From: Mycolicibacterium psychrotolerans
Lineage (GTDB): Bacteria; Actinomycetota; Actinomycetes; Mycobacteriales; Mycobacteriaceae
NCBI RefSeq assembly: GCF_010729305.1
Contig: NZ_AP022574.1
Span: 4,154,001 to 4,218,000 of the forward strand
Length of the DNA: 64,000 nt
Direction of reading: 5' to 3'
Each line of letters opens with the position of its first letter. The first letter of the stretch is position 1. Below, piece after piece: positions 1 through 8,303 of this stretch. The notes under the pieces were generated by a model that ran no database searches, was not told where the DNA came from, and saw only the letters and a program-made list of their open reading frames with translations. The position numbers were made by a program, and so were the translations under genes.

Positions 1-198
1 GACGTAGCGGTATCCGCCATGATCTCGAAAGTTCCACTCGGTCACGTCCATCTCGAGGCCGTGCGGCCCCAGCCAGCGTGCGAGCAGGTCCGGGTCGGCG
101 TGCGCGCGGAACAACGTGGAGACGGGAGCGTCGAACTCCCGGGTGAACTCCATGGCCAGGGTGTCGACGGGAGCCGTCAGCTCCAGGGCTTTGGTCAT
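1..198 (-). CDS. SRPBCC (AHSA1-like) protein, C-terminus cut by window edge
   Basis: Only the first 66 codons lie in the window. They read as the start of an SRPBCC/AHSA1-like fold: after a short N-terminus comes FTREFDAPVSTLFRAHADPD and then RWLGPHG, the usual first strand, helix and RW-GP turn of this family. Such proteins have a hydrophobic ligand pocket, but no substrate can be named. The ATG at 198 overlaps the stop of the ArsR gene at 195 (ATGA), so the two are translationally coupled. ArsR plus AHSA1 pairs of this kind are common in actinobacteria. The rest of the gene lies to the left. Confidence 0.8.
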   Translation of the reverse strand, partial: MTKALELTAPVDTLAMEFTREFDAPVSTLFRAHADPDLLARWLGPHGLEMDVTEWNFRDHGGYRYV

Positions 199-542
199 CG
201 TGTCGGTCCTTCCTTCTCGGTGGCCAGCAGGGCGTCCAGCCGGCGGTAGTTGCGTTCGGCATCCAGGCGGTACCGGTCGATCCAGGCCGTCACCGCCTCC
301 AGTGCCGCGGCGTCCAGGTGCACCGGCCGTCGCTGCGCGTCGCGGGTGCGGGTCACCAGCCCGGCCTGCTCGAGCACCTGGATGTGTTTGGACACCGCCT
401 GTTTGGTGATGGCGAACGGCTCGGCCAGTTCGTTGACCGTCGCGGGGCCACGGGACAGCCGCGCCACCATCGCGCGCCGTATGGGATCCGCCAGCGCCAT
501 GAAGGCACGGTCCAGCGTCGCTTCGTCCGCCCCACTCCCCAA
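195..542 (-). CDS. ArsR-family transcriptional regulator
   Basis: A 115-residue winged-helix protein. Residues 10-75 carry the ArsR fold: ALADPIRRAMVARL, then the recognition segment ITKQAVSKHIQVLEQAGLV and the wing. No metal-binding cysteines are visible, which fits the non-metal ArsR group that accompanies AHSA1-type genes. The start is taken as TTG at 542, because a stop lies just upstream in frame and an AGAGAGG ribosome-binding site sits about 7 nt before it. An ATG at 500 would remove the first helix. It probably represses itself and the coupled SRPBCC gene. Confidence 0.85.
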   Translation of the reverse strand: MGSGADEATLDRAFMALADPIRRAMVARLSRGPATVNELAEPFAITKQAVSKHIQVLEQAGLVTRTRDAQRRPVHLDAAALEAVTAWIDRYRLDAERNYRRLDALLATEKEGPTR

Positions 543-545
543 TAA

Positions 546-577
546 TCAACCTCTCTTTTGATCAATCTATTGGTTGA
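546..577. promoter_or_regulatory. Candidate ArsR operator repeats
   Basis: Just upstream of the arsR start, TCAATC (562-567) and GGTTGA (572-577) form an imperfect inverted repeat with a 4-nt spacer, one mismatch in six. A further TCAACC lies at 546-551. The AT-rich segment stands out from its surroundings. Autoregulation by the ArsR protein is an inference. Confidence 0.4.
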
Positions 578-619
578 CTAAGACGCTATGCCCGGCCGCG
601 TTCGCTGTCAAGAACGGGA

Positions 620-1948
620 TCAGCGTGTGCGGCGGATGATGGCGCGCAGCTTGTCCACCCGGGTCGCGATCTCGCGTTCGGCCCCGTGCGTCGTCGGCCG
701 GTAGTAGTCGACGCCGACGACCTCGTCGGGCGGATACTGCTGAGCCACAACACCGTCCGGGTCGTCGTGGGCGTATCTGTAGCCGACGGCGTTACCCAGC
801 TTCTGAGCTCCCGAGTAGTGCCCGTCGCGCAGGTGGGCGGGCACCAGTCCGGCCTTCCCTGCCCGGATGTCGGCCATTGCCGCGCCGAGTGCGGTGGTGA
901 CGGCGTTCGACTTCGGCGCGGTCGCCAGGTGCACGGTGGCGTGCGCCAGCGTCAGCTGCGCCTCGGGCATGCCGATCAACTGCACGGTCTGGGCCGCGGC
1001 GACCGCCGTCGGCAGTGCGGTCGGGTCGGCCATCCCGATGTCCTCGCTGGCGAGGATCACCAGTCGCCGCGCCACGAATCGGGGGTCCTCCCCCGCCACG
1101 AGCATGCGCGCCAGGTAGTGCAGAGCGGCATCGACGTCGGAACCGCGCACCGACTTGATGAACGCGCTGACCACGTCGTAGTGCTGGTCGCCGTCGCGGT
1201 CGTAGCGCACCGCCGCCTTGTCCAGCGACTGCTCGATCACGTCGACGGTCACCTGTCCGGATTCGGCGGCGACCTCCAGCGCTGTCAGCGCGCGCCGCGC
1301 ATCGCCGGCCGACAGCTGCACCAGCAGGTCGAGCGCCTCGTCGGTGATGGGTACCTTTCCGGCCAGGCCTCGTTCGTCGTCGAGGGCACGCCGGATCACC
1401 GTGGCGATGTCGGCCGGGGTCAGCGGCTGCAGCTGCAGGATCAGTGAGCGGCTCAGCAGGGGGGCGACGACGGAGAACGACGGGTTCTCGGTGGTGGCCG
1501 CGACAAGCAGCACCACCCGGTTCTCCACCGCCGCGAGCAGCGCGTCCTGCTGGGTCTTGGAGAACCGGTGCACCTCGTCGATGAACAGCACCGTCTGCTC
1601 ACCCCGGCGCAGCAGCGCGACGCGGGCCTCCTCGATGACCGCGCGCACCTCCTTCACGCCTGCCGACAACGCCGAGAGCGCCTCGAACCGGCGGCCGGTG
1701 GCGTGGGAGATCAGCGAAGCCAGCGTCGTCTTCCCGGTGCCGGGCGGGCCGTAGAGGATGACCGAGGCGGCGCCGGAGCCCTCCACGAGGCGCCGCAGCG
1801 GCGAGTTCCCGGTGAGCAGGTGCTGCTGGCCGACGACCTCCTCGAGCGAGGCGGGCCGCATCCGCACGGCCAGCGGCACCGACGTCCCCACGGGAGCCGC
1901 GGCGGACGCGGCATTCTCGCCGGGAACGTCGAACAGGCTGTCGGACAC
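620..1948 (-). CDS. rarA: Replication-associated recombination protein RarA (MgsA)
   Basis: A 442-residue AAA+ ATPase of the RarA/MgsA/WRNIP1 family, which acts at stalled replication forks. Visible motifs are Walker A GPPGTGKT (about 67-74), Walker B LFIDEVHRF (about 121-129) with sensor and clamp-loader-like regions following, and the C-terminal MgsA-type tetramerisation domain containing HYDVVSAFIKSVRGSD. It matches the Rv2559c position of M. tuberculosis. The GTG at 1948 is preceded by CAGGGAGC. The gene begins 9 bp after the DUF3097 stop, so the two are probably cotranscribed. Confidence 0.95.
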   Translation of the reverse strand: MSDSLFDVPGENAASAAAPVGTSVPLAVRMRPASLEEVVGQQHLLTGNSPLRRLVEGSGAASVILYGPPGTGKTTLASLISHATGRRFEALSALSAGVKEVRAVIEEARVALLRRGEQTVLFIDEVHRFSKTQQDALLAAVENRVVLLVAATTENPSFSVVAPLLSRSLILQLQPLTPADIATVIRRALDDERGLAGKVPITDEALDLLVQLSAGDARRALTALEVAAESGQVTVDVIEQSLDKAAVRYDRDGDQHYDVVSAFIKSVRGSDVDAALHYLARMLVAGEDPRFVARRLVILASEDIGMADPTALPTAVAAAQTVQLIGMPEAQLTLAHATVHLATAPKSNAVTTALGAAMADIRAGKAGLVPAHLRDGHYSGAQKLGNAVGYRYAHDDPDGVVAQQYPPDEVVGVDYYRPTTHGAEREIATRVDKLRAIIRRTR

Positions 1949-1957
1949 GCTCCCTGC

Positions 1958-2791
1958 TTACACGGCGGCGGTGACGAAGTCGATCAGCTCCTCGACCCGG
2001 CCGATGAGGTCGGGTTCCAGGTCGGTCCAGTCCCGCACCCGACCGCGGATCCTCTGCCACGCCGCGGCGATGTCGGCCTGATCGCGGTGCCGCCAGCCCA
2101 GCGCCTCGCACACGCCGTGCTTCCAGTCCTGCCCCTTGGGAACCACCGGCCAGGCCGCGATGCCCAGGCGGGCCGGTTTGACGGCCTCCCAGATGTCGAT
2201 GAACGGATGGCCCACCACCAGCGTGTGCTCCCCGCCGGGCCCCTGGCGCACCCGCTCGGCGATGCGGGCCTCCTTCGACCCGGCCACCAGGTGGTCGACG
2301 AGCACGCCGAGGCGCCGGCCGGGCCCGGGCCGGAAGTCGGCGACGATCGCGGCCAGGTCGTCGACACCGCCCAGGTACTCGACCACCACGCCCTCGAGGC
2401 GCAGATCCTCGCCCCACACCTGCTCGACGAGTTCGGCGTCGTGGCGGCCCTCGACGTAGATGCGGCTGGCGAGCGCCACCTTGGCGCGCGCACCCGCGAC
2501 CGCCACGGAGCCGGACGCGGTACGGGTCGGCGCGGCGGGGGCCGCCTTCTTCGGGGCGGTCAGGATGACCGGCTTGCCGTCGATCAGGTAGCCGGGCCCC
2601 ACCGGAAACGGTTTGGTACGGCCGTGCCGATCCTCGAGTTGCATGCGGCCGTACTCGATGCGCACCACCGCGCCGACGAAGCCGGTCTGCGCGTCCTCGA
2701 CGACCATGCCGATCTCGATCGGCAATTCGGTGGAGCGGGGCTTGCGGTGCGGATTACCGGACAGGATGTCGGCGCCATAGCGATCAGCCAC
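1958..2791 (-). CDS. DUF3097 family protein
   Basis: A 277-residue protein of the actinobacterial DUF3097 family, of unknown function. The N-terminal part (about 1-95) includes GMVVEDAQTGFVGAVVRIEY. The C-terminal part has RIYVEGRHDAELVEQVWGEDLR and VLVDHLVAGSKE, which look like a Toprim-type fold with acidic residues after strands; that resemblance is only by eye. The start is the GTG at 2791 (VADRYGADIL); the frame stays open far upstream, but without similarity. It is followed after 9 bp by rarA, so a role near DNA replication or repair is possible. Confidence 0.8.
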   Translation of the reverse strand: MADRYGADILSGNPHRKPRSTELPIEIGMVVEDAQTGFVGAVVRIEYGRMQLEDRHGRTKPFPVGPGYLIDGKPVILTAPKKAAPAAPTRTASGSVAVAGARAKVALASRIYVEGRHDAELVEQVWGEDLRLEGVVVEYLGGVDDLAAIVADFRPGPGRRLGVLVDHLVAGSKEARIAERVRQGPGGEHTLVVGHPFIDIWEAVKPARLGIAAWPVVPKGQDWKHGVCEALGWRHRDQADIAAAWQRIRGRVRDWTDLEPDLIGRVEELIDFVTAAV

Positions 2792-2884
2792 GCCGGTGAT
2801 CGTAGGGACGGGCGGCGCCACGACGGCTGACCGCGCGAGCGCGTGTTGCCTCGGCGCAGGCGCACCGGGTGCGACCATCGAGCG

Positions 2885-3730
2885 GTGAGAGACCTGAGCT
2901 ACTACGGACCCCGCGCCGTCATCGCCGGCGGCTCGGAAGGCGTCGGGGCCGAGTTCGCCGCGCTTCTCGCCGCGGCGGGGGTCGACCTGGTGTTGGTCGC
3001 CCGGCGTCCGGAGCCCCTGGAGGCCACCGCCGCACGCTGTCGCGCACTCGGCGCCGACGTGCGCACGGTGACCGCCGACCTGGCCGCCGGCGCCGACGAG
3101 GTGATCGCCGCGACGGCCGGCCTGGAGATCGGCCTGTTGATCTACAACGCGGGCGCCAACACCTGCAGCGAGGAGTTCCTCGACGGCGACCTGGATGCCT
3201 TCGGCCGCGTCGTCGACCTGAACGTCACCACGATGATGGCCCTGGTCCAGCACTACGCGCGGCCGATGCGGGACCGCCGCCGCGGCGGCATCCTGCTGGT
3301 GGGCTCGATGGCCGGTTACCTCGGTTCGACCCGCCACACGGTCTACGGCGGGGCCAAGGCCTTCGGCCGGATCTTCGCCGAGGGCCTGTGGCTGGAACTG
3401 CGCGACCACGGCGTCGACGTCTGCGAGCTGGTTCTCGGCGTGACGCGCACGCCGGCCATGGAGCGGGTCGGGCTGAACTTCGACGTGCCCGGCCTGCGGG
3501 TGGCCGAACCTGCCGAGGTGGCCGCCGAGGGCCTCGAACGGTTGCCGCACGGGCCGGTCCACGTGGCGGGCGGCAATGAGGCCGACGTCGCCCGCCGCAA
3601 CGACCCCGACCGCGCCGCGGTGGTGCTCGGCGCGCACCGGTTCATGCAACAGCTGATGGCTAGTCCATCTGCTGGGACTGCTCGCCGACCGGCGCACCCA
3701 CCTCGGCGAGCTTCACCGGGTTCGAGGTGA
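2885..3730 (+). CDS. SDR-family NAD(P)-dependent oxidoreductase
   Basis: A 281-residue classical-type short-chain dehydrogenase. It has the nucleotide-binding glycine motif GGSEGVG near the N-terminus, the NAG motif (YNAGAN), the catalytic serine in GSMAGYLGS and the YGGAK active site (YxxxK). Substrate unknown. The GTG at 2885 starts the protein just before the first strand. It diverges from DUF3097 with a 93-bp gap. Its last 71 bp overlap the end of the convergent metallopeptidase gene, and the tail past MQQLM is low-complexity and Arg/Pro-rich, so the natural C-terminus may have been extended by loss of an earlier stop. Confidence 0.85.
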   Translation: MRDLSYYGPRAVIAGGSEGVGAEFAALLAAAGVDLVLVARRPEPLEATAARCRALGADVRTVTADLAAGADEVIAATAGLEIGLLIYNAGANTCSEEFLDGDLDAFGRVVDLNVTTMMALVQHYARPMRDRRRGGILLVGSMAGYLGSTRHTVYGGAKAFGRIFAEGLWLELRDHGVDVCELVLGVTRTPAMERVGLNFDVPGLRVAEPAEVAAEGLERLPHGPVHVAGGNEADVARRNDPDRAAVVLGAHRFMQQLMASPSAGTARRPAHPPRRASPGSR

Positions 3731-4745
3731 TCTCGTCGATGACGGTGTGGATGAAACGCATCTTCTCCAGCACCGCGGGCGGCAGCACGAACGGGTACAG
3801 GTCTTCCTTGCCCATCGACCGGTTCACCATGTTCAGCGACCACGCCAGGGGCAACCACATCTCGATCATCGTGTCGAAGCTGCTGGGCCCCAACACCCTT
3901 CGCTCGAGGGTGGCGGCGGCCGGCGCCATGCCGAACGCCGCGGCCGTGTCCAGGGTGTCGCGGATGTGCAAGTAGTGCGCGAACGTCTCTGCCCAGTCCT
4001 CGGCAGGGTGCATGGTCGCATAGGACGACACGTAGTCGTTCTCCCAGCCCGCCGGGGCACCCTGGCTGTAATGGCGATCCAGCGCCGCCTGGTAGTCGGC
4101 CTCGGGATCGCCGAACAGATCGTGGTAGCGCTGCAGATAGTCCGGGGACGTGCCGATCAGCCGGTACTGGTAATAGTGGCCGATCTCATGGCGGAAGTGA
4201 CCGAGCAGCGTCCGGTACGGCTCGTCCATCGAGATCCGCAACTGCTCGCGGTGCACGTCGTCGCCCTCGGCCAGATCGAGGGTGATCACGCCGTTCTCGT
4301 GGCCGGTGAACACCTTCTCGAACTGGCTGGACAGGAGGTCGAACGCCAGCCCGTAATCGGGATCCTCGTCACGGCCGACGATGGGCAGCTTCAGTTCGTG
4401 CAGTTCGGCGATCAGCCGGCGTTTCGCCCTCTCCGCCGCCGCGAACGCCACCAGAGCGATGGTGTCGGCGTCGTTGGGCCGGGTGCGGGTGAGCGAGCAC
4501 GACACGCACAGCTTCGCAACCGGCCCCTTCTCCACCAGCCAGTTGCATTCGGCCAGATGCAGATTGGCGCACAGCTGATACCGGCTCTCGTCGACCGCGC
4601 CCGCGTGCTCGCTCTGTTCGGGTGCGGCGATCACCAGCAGGGCCATGTCGTCGAGCGAAAAACCCAGGGAGCTGCCGCAATTCAGGCACACCGAGTTCTC
4701 GAAGGCCAGTCGCTGACCGCAGTTGGGGCATGTGAAGTCACGCAT
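3660..4745 (-). CDS. Zinc-ribbon putative metallopeptidase (Peptidase_Mx type, Rv2568c-like)
   Basis: A 361-residue protein. The N-terminus is a zinc ribbon (C6, C9, C20, C23), followed by more Cys pairs (CVSC near 80-83). The catalytic site HEIGH is at about 186-190, followed by YYQYRL, and a downstream EDWAETFAHYLH supplies a likely third zinc ligand. This fits the putative zinc-binding metallopeptidase family of Rv2568c. The start at 4745 lies inside the end of the transglutaminase gene (8-bp overlap), making it the last gene of the four-gene operon starting at 11617. The substrate is unknown; the operon suggests a peptide product. Confidence 0.85.
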   Translation of the reverse strand: MRDFTCPNCGQRLAFENSVCLNCGSSLGFSLDDMALLVIAAPEQSEHAGAVDESRYQLCANLHLAECNWLVEKGPVAKLCVSCSLTRTRPNDADTIALVAFAAAERAKRRLIAELHELKLPIVGRDEDPDYGLAFDLLSSQFEKVFTGHENGVITLDLAEGDDVHREQLRISMDEPYRTLLGHFRHEIGHYYQYRLIGTSPDYLQRYHDLFGDPEADYQAALDRHYSQGAPAGWENDYVSSYATMHPAEDWAETFAHYLHIRDTLDTAAAFGMAPAAATLERRVLGPSSFDTMIEMWLPLAWSLNMVNRSMGKEDLYPFVLPPAVLEKMRFIHTVIDEITSNPVKLAEVGAPVGEQSQQMD

Positions 4746-5640
4746 GCAGGACTCCTCCTTCGTAGGGCGCAACGTCGACGGAGACGTCGATGACGCTGCT
4801 GTCCGAGTCGGTGTAGATGATGCCGCGCAGCGGCGGGACGTCGGCGTAGTCACGGCCGAAACCCACTGTCACGTAGCGCTCGTCGACCATCTGGTCGTTG
4901 GTCGGATCCAGGCCCAGCCACACGTCTTTCGGCGTCCACACCGACGCCCATGCATGCGTCGCGTCGATGCCCACCATGCGTTCCCTTCCCGGAGGCGGAT
5001 CTGTGGCCAGATAGCCCGACACGTAACTCGCTGCCAGACCGTTGGCGCGCAGGCAGGCGATCGCGAGCCTCGCGAAGTCCTGACATACCCCTTCGCGGGC
5101 TGCCAAAACCTCACCCACCTGGGTGGACACCGTGGTCGAGCCGGACCGGTAGGTGAAATCGGTGTGGATGCGCGCGTTCAGGTCGCGCAGCACGTCGATC
5201 AGCGGCCGGCCGGGAGTGAACGTCGGTGCGGCGTAGTCCCGCACCGCATCGGTGATCTCGGGGGGCGACAGGTCGAGGGTGAACTCACACGCCAGGGCAC
5301 CGTCGGGCCCCACGGGACGGGCGATCTCCCACGGCGCCCTGGCCGAGGCGACCTGATAGAGGTCGGGCGGCGGCGGGTCGACCTCGACGATCGAGCGGCT
5401 GGTGACGGTCAGAGCGTGGTGGGGCCGCGTGACGTGGAAGTAGGAGCTCAGATTGCCGTAGCCGTCGCGGCTGGTGGAACTGTCGGCTGCCTCGGGGTCG
5501 AGCACCAGCTCGTGGAACAGGCAGCGCTGGCGGGCCGAGTCGCGCGGGGTGAGGAACCCGCGGCCGTAGGAACTGGTGACCACGTCGGAGTAGCGGTACA
5601 CGGTGCGGTGCGTGATCTCGTAGCGCCGACTCATCACCAT
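4738..5640 (-). CDS. Transglutaminase-like protein (Rv2569c-like)
   Basis: A 300-residue protein with the bacterial transglutaminase-like N-terminal beta domain (about 1-100, including ITHRTVYRYSD) and the cysteine-protease-like core. The triad is Cys186 in EGVCQDFARLA, His229 in DATHAWASVW and Asp245 in GLDPTND. Bacterial members often act as peptidases or amidases rather than cross-linkers. The start is ATG 5640 or ATG 5634; both leave a short gap after the ATP-grasp/alpha-E gene, so it belongs to the same operon. It is the second transglutaminase fold in the operon. Confidence 0.9.
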   Translation of the reverse strand: MVMSRRYEITHRTVYRYSDVVTSSYGRGFLTPRDSARQRCLFHELVLDPEAADSSTSRDGYGNLSSYFHVTRPHHALTVTSRSIVEVDPPPPDLYQVASARAPWEIARPVGPDGALACEFTLDLSPPEITDAVRDYAAPTFTPGRPLIDVLRDLNARIHTDFTYRSGSTTVSTQVGEVLAAREGVCQDFARLAIACLRANGLAASYVSGYLATDPPPGRERMVGIDATHAWASVWTPKDVWLGLDPTNDQMVDERYVTVGFGRDYADVPPLRGIIYTDSDSSVIDVSVDVAPYEGGVLHA

Positions 5641-5663
5641 CGTCGGTTCGCTCGCACGCTCGC

Positions 5664-8303
5664 TCACGGGACCATCCGTCGTTCGTCCGGTCCCCACAGC
5701 GGCTGCATGTCGCCCGGCAGCGACAGATGCGTCGCGGTGATGACGGTGGAGAGCTCACGCAGGTCGCGGTGGATGGCGCCGAGCAGTCCGTCGAGCTCGG
5801 CGCGCCTGCCCTCGGCGGTGCACTCGCCGAGTTCGGCGGGCTGCATGCGGCGCAAGCGCATCGCGATCTCGTCGACCACCCGCTCCGGCCGGGAGGATCC
5901 CGACGAGCCGGGTAGCGATTTCAGATGCGTGCGCAGTCGGTCCAACTGGTACACCAGCGACCGCGGGTTCTCGGCATCGAAGAGCACCAGCTCGGCCACC
6001 CCGGCGACGCTGACGGTGCCGGGGTTGCGCCTGCGGTAGATCACCAGCGACTCGCAGACCGCCAGCGTCGACTCGGTGATGGTCTGCTCGGCGTCGGGAC
6101 GGCGCGCCGTTGTCAGCGTGGCACGCAGCAGGGCCGTCAGCGCCAGGGCCCGCTCGATGCGCTTGCCGATGTCGAGCATCGTCCATCCCACGTCGTGCAC
6201 CATCGACTCGGCGAGCATGCCGGACAGCGCGAGCATGCCTGCCAGCGTCAGCGTGTTCGTCGAGGACAGGAAGGCCTCCCCCTCGGCCTGCGAGTCGGGT
6301 GGGCTGTCGCCGGCTTGGAGCAGGGTCCGCTCGAGGGTGGAGAGCACCATCCAGGTGTCGTTGGACATCTGGTCGCGCACGGCGCGGGCCGACAGCCCGA
6401 GCCGCTCCACCGACTGGGCCAGCGATCCGGGGCGGTGCCGGTCGGCGGTCAGCGACCACAGCGTCGTCGGAGCGGTGGCGACCATCTCGTGGTGATCACC
6501 GGCACCGGTGTCGGTACCGGTCATGGTGCCCAGGGCGGTCAGCAGCACCGGCACGCATTCGCTGCCGTCCATCGCCTGCCGGCTCCGGAATTCGTGGTAG
6601 CGCTCCCGGGTCACCGTCAACAGCCGCGCCGTGTGTTCGGCGCGTTCTGCATAGCGGCCGATCCAGAAGAGGTCGGACAGCACACGCGGAGAACTGATTT
6701 CGCGAGTCGGGCTGGCCGTGATCGGGGTGGGCAGCATGTCGTCCTCGGACGGCGCCGTCACGGTCGTCTTCTCGGCCGTCACACGTGCCGGAGTGCGCAC
6801 CCAGATGTCCTTGGCTGCAACGCTGTTCAGATCGTAGGCAGCGGTTCCGGGCGCCAGCAGGTAGCCAAGCCCGCCGATCATGGGCGCGTACCCGCCGCGC
6901 TGAGACACCGTGAACAGGCGCATGCCCACGCTCGACGACGACAGCCCCGCGGGCAGGTAGTCGGCGGGCGCCGAGGAGAACTGCGGGAGCTCCTGACCCA
7001 CCCACTGCCACGGGGTGGCGGCAATCCGCGCGGCGAGCGCCTCACGCCGCGCCGCCGAGAGCTCGGGACCGACGATCGGTTCCCCGCCGGTGACGGGCCG
7101 GATGAGAAGCGACGACAGGTGGGTCAGCAGATGGGAGCGCTCGACGTCGATCCCGCCCCAGTACAGCGGTGCGGTGGGCAGCAGCGGCGTCTCGCCGAGC
7201 AGATTCTCGGCCATCTCGGGGAGGAAGCGCAGCACGCCCGGGCTCTCCAGCACCCCGCTGCCCAGCGTGTTGACCACGGTCACCGCGCCGCGGCGCAGCG
7301 CCTCCACCAGGCCGACGACGCCCAAGCGGGAGTCCGCACGCAGATCCAGCGGATCGGCGTAGGCCGCGTCGACCCGGCGCAGCACCACATCGACACGCTT
7401 GAGCGTGCCCATCGAGCGCATCCACACCTTGCCGTCGCGCACCACGAGGTCGGCGCTCTCGACCAGGGGCAGGCCGAGCACGCCGGCCAGGTACGCCTGG
7501 TCGAACGCAGTCTCTGAGTGGATGCCGGGGCTGAGCACCACCACCACCGGCTCCTCGGCGGATTCCGGTGCCGCATCGACGAGTGCCAGCCGCAGCGCCT
7601 GGGCCCACGGCGACGCGGGCCGCGGCCCGACCTGCTCGTACAGGTCGGGGATGGCGTGGGCGAGGACGCGGCGGTCGGCGAGCGCGTATCCCGCCCCGGA
7701 CGGGGCCTGGGTCCAGTCGGCGTTGACGACGAAGTCGCCCGACGCCCCTCGGCTGATGTCGCAGCCGTGCAGGAACAGTTGGTGCCGGCCCGGCACCTCG
7801 ATACCGCGGGCCGCGCGCACGTAACCGGGGTGGGCGAACAGCAGTTGCGGCGGCAGCACCCCGCTGGTGATGCAGTGCTGCTCGCCGTACAGGTCGGTCA
7901 GCACGGCGTCGAGCAGCCGGGAGCGTTGCACCAGACCGGATTCCAGCCGGTCCCAGTCGGGAGCCGAGACGATGAGCGGCAGCGCGTCCAGTTGCCACGG
8001 CCCGGGCACCGCCGAGCCGTCCTCGAGCTGGATGTAGGTGATGCCGTCGTTGTCGACGAGGTTGCGCACCACGGCGCGCAGCCGGTCCAGCCCGTCGCGT
8101 CCGCGGTCCGAGACGCACTCGGCGAGTTCCTGCCATGCCGGTCGCACCCGGCCTGCGGTGTCGACGAATTCGTCGTAACCGGTCGCGGGGGCGCCGCCTG
8201 CGGTCCGCACGTCGAACAGCGTCTGCTGGGCCTGCATGGTCTCGTAGGGCACCAGCGGGTTGTCGACGTCGGCCTGGCTGGTGAAGCCGGTGGGTAGTGC
8301 CAT
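5664..8303 (-). CDS. Circularly permuted ATP-grasp / alpha-E fusion protein (Rv2567-like)
   Basis: An 879-residue fusion. Residues about 60-500 are a circularly permuted type 2 ATP-grasp ligase (DUF404/DUF407), recognisable from YIQLEDGSAVPGPWQLDALP, LLFAHPGYVRAARGIEVPG and VVVVLSPGIHSETAFDQAYL. Residues about 538-879 are the helical alpha-E domain (DUF403), starting SPRVLSDLFWIGRYAERAEH. In many bacteria the two are separate adjacent genes; the fused form matches Rv2567. The ATG at 8303 overlaps the TAA of the preceding transglutaminase-amidoligase gene (TAATG). The family is thought to form amide or peptide bonds, but the product here is unknown. Confidence 0.9.
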   Translation of the reverse strand: MALPTGFTSQADVDNPLVPYETMQAQQTLFDVRTAGGAPATGYDEFVDTAGRVRPAWQELAECVSDRGRDGLDRLRAVVRNLVDNDGITYIQLEDGSAVPGPWQLDALPLIVSAPDWDRLESGLVQRSRLLDAVLTDLYGEQHCITSGVLPPQLLFAHPGYVRAARGIEVPGRHQLFLHGCDISRGASGDFVVNADWTQAPSGAGYALADRRVLAHAIPDLYEQVGPRPASPWAQALRLALVDAAPESAEEPVVVVLSPGIHSETAFDQAYLAGVLGLPLVESADLVVRDGKVWMRSMGTLKRVDVVLRRVDAAYADPLDLRADSRLGVVGLVEALRRGAVTVVNTLGSGVLESPGVLRFLPEMAENLLGETPLLPTAPLYWGGIDVERSHLLTHLSSLLIRPVTGGEPIVGPELSAARREALAARIAATPWQWVGQELPQFSSAPADYLPAGLSSSSVGMRLFTVSQRGGYAPMIGGLGYLLAPGTAAYDLNSVAAKDIWVRTPARVTAEKTTVTAPSEDDMLPTPITASPTREISSPRVLSDLFWIGRYAERAEHTARLLTVTRERYHEFRSRQAMDGSECVPVLLTALGTMTGTDTGAGDHHEMVATAPTTLWSLTADRHRPGSLAQSVERLGLSARAVRDQMSNDTWMVLSTLERTLLQAGDSPPDSQAEGEAFLSSTNTLTLAGMLALSGMLAESMVHDVGWTMLDIGKRIERALALTALLRATLTTARRPDAEQTITESTLAVCESLVIYRRRNPGTVSVAGVAELVLFDAENPRSLVYQLDRLRTHLKSLPGSSGSSRPERVVDEIAMRLRRMQPAELGECTAEGRRAELDGLLGAIHRDLRELSTVITATHLSLPGDMQPLWGPDERRMVP

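Noticed and set aside
1568..2830. 420-codon plus-strand open frame across rarA and DUF3097
   Set aside because: Antisense to two well-supported genes, with low-complexity His/Arg/Gly composition.
5648..5667. CGCTCG-rich repeat between the ATP-grasp and transglutaminase genes
   Set aside because: It is a short run of GCGAGCG-type sequence common at mycobacterial gene junctions, without paired arms or a regulator to link it to.
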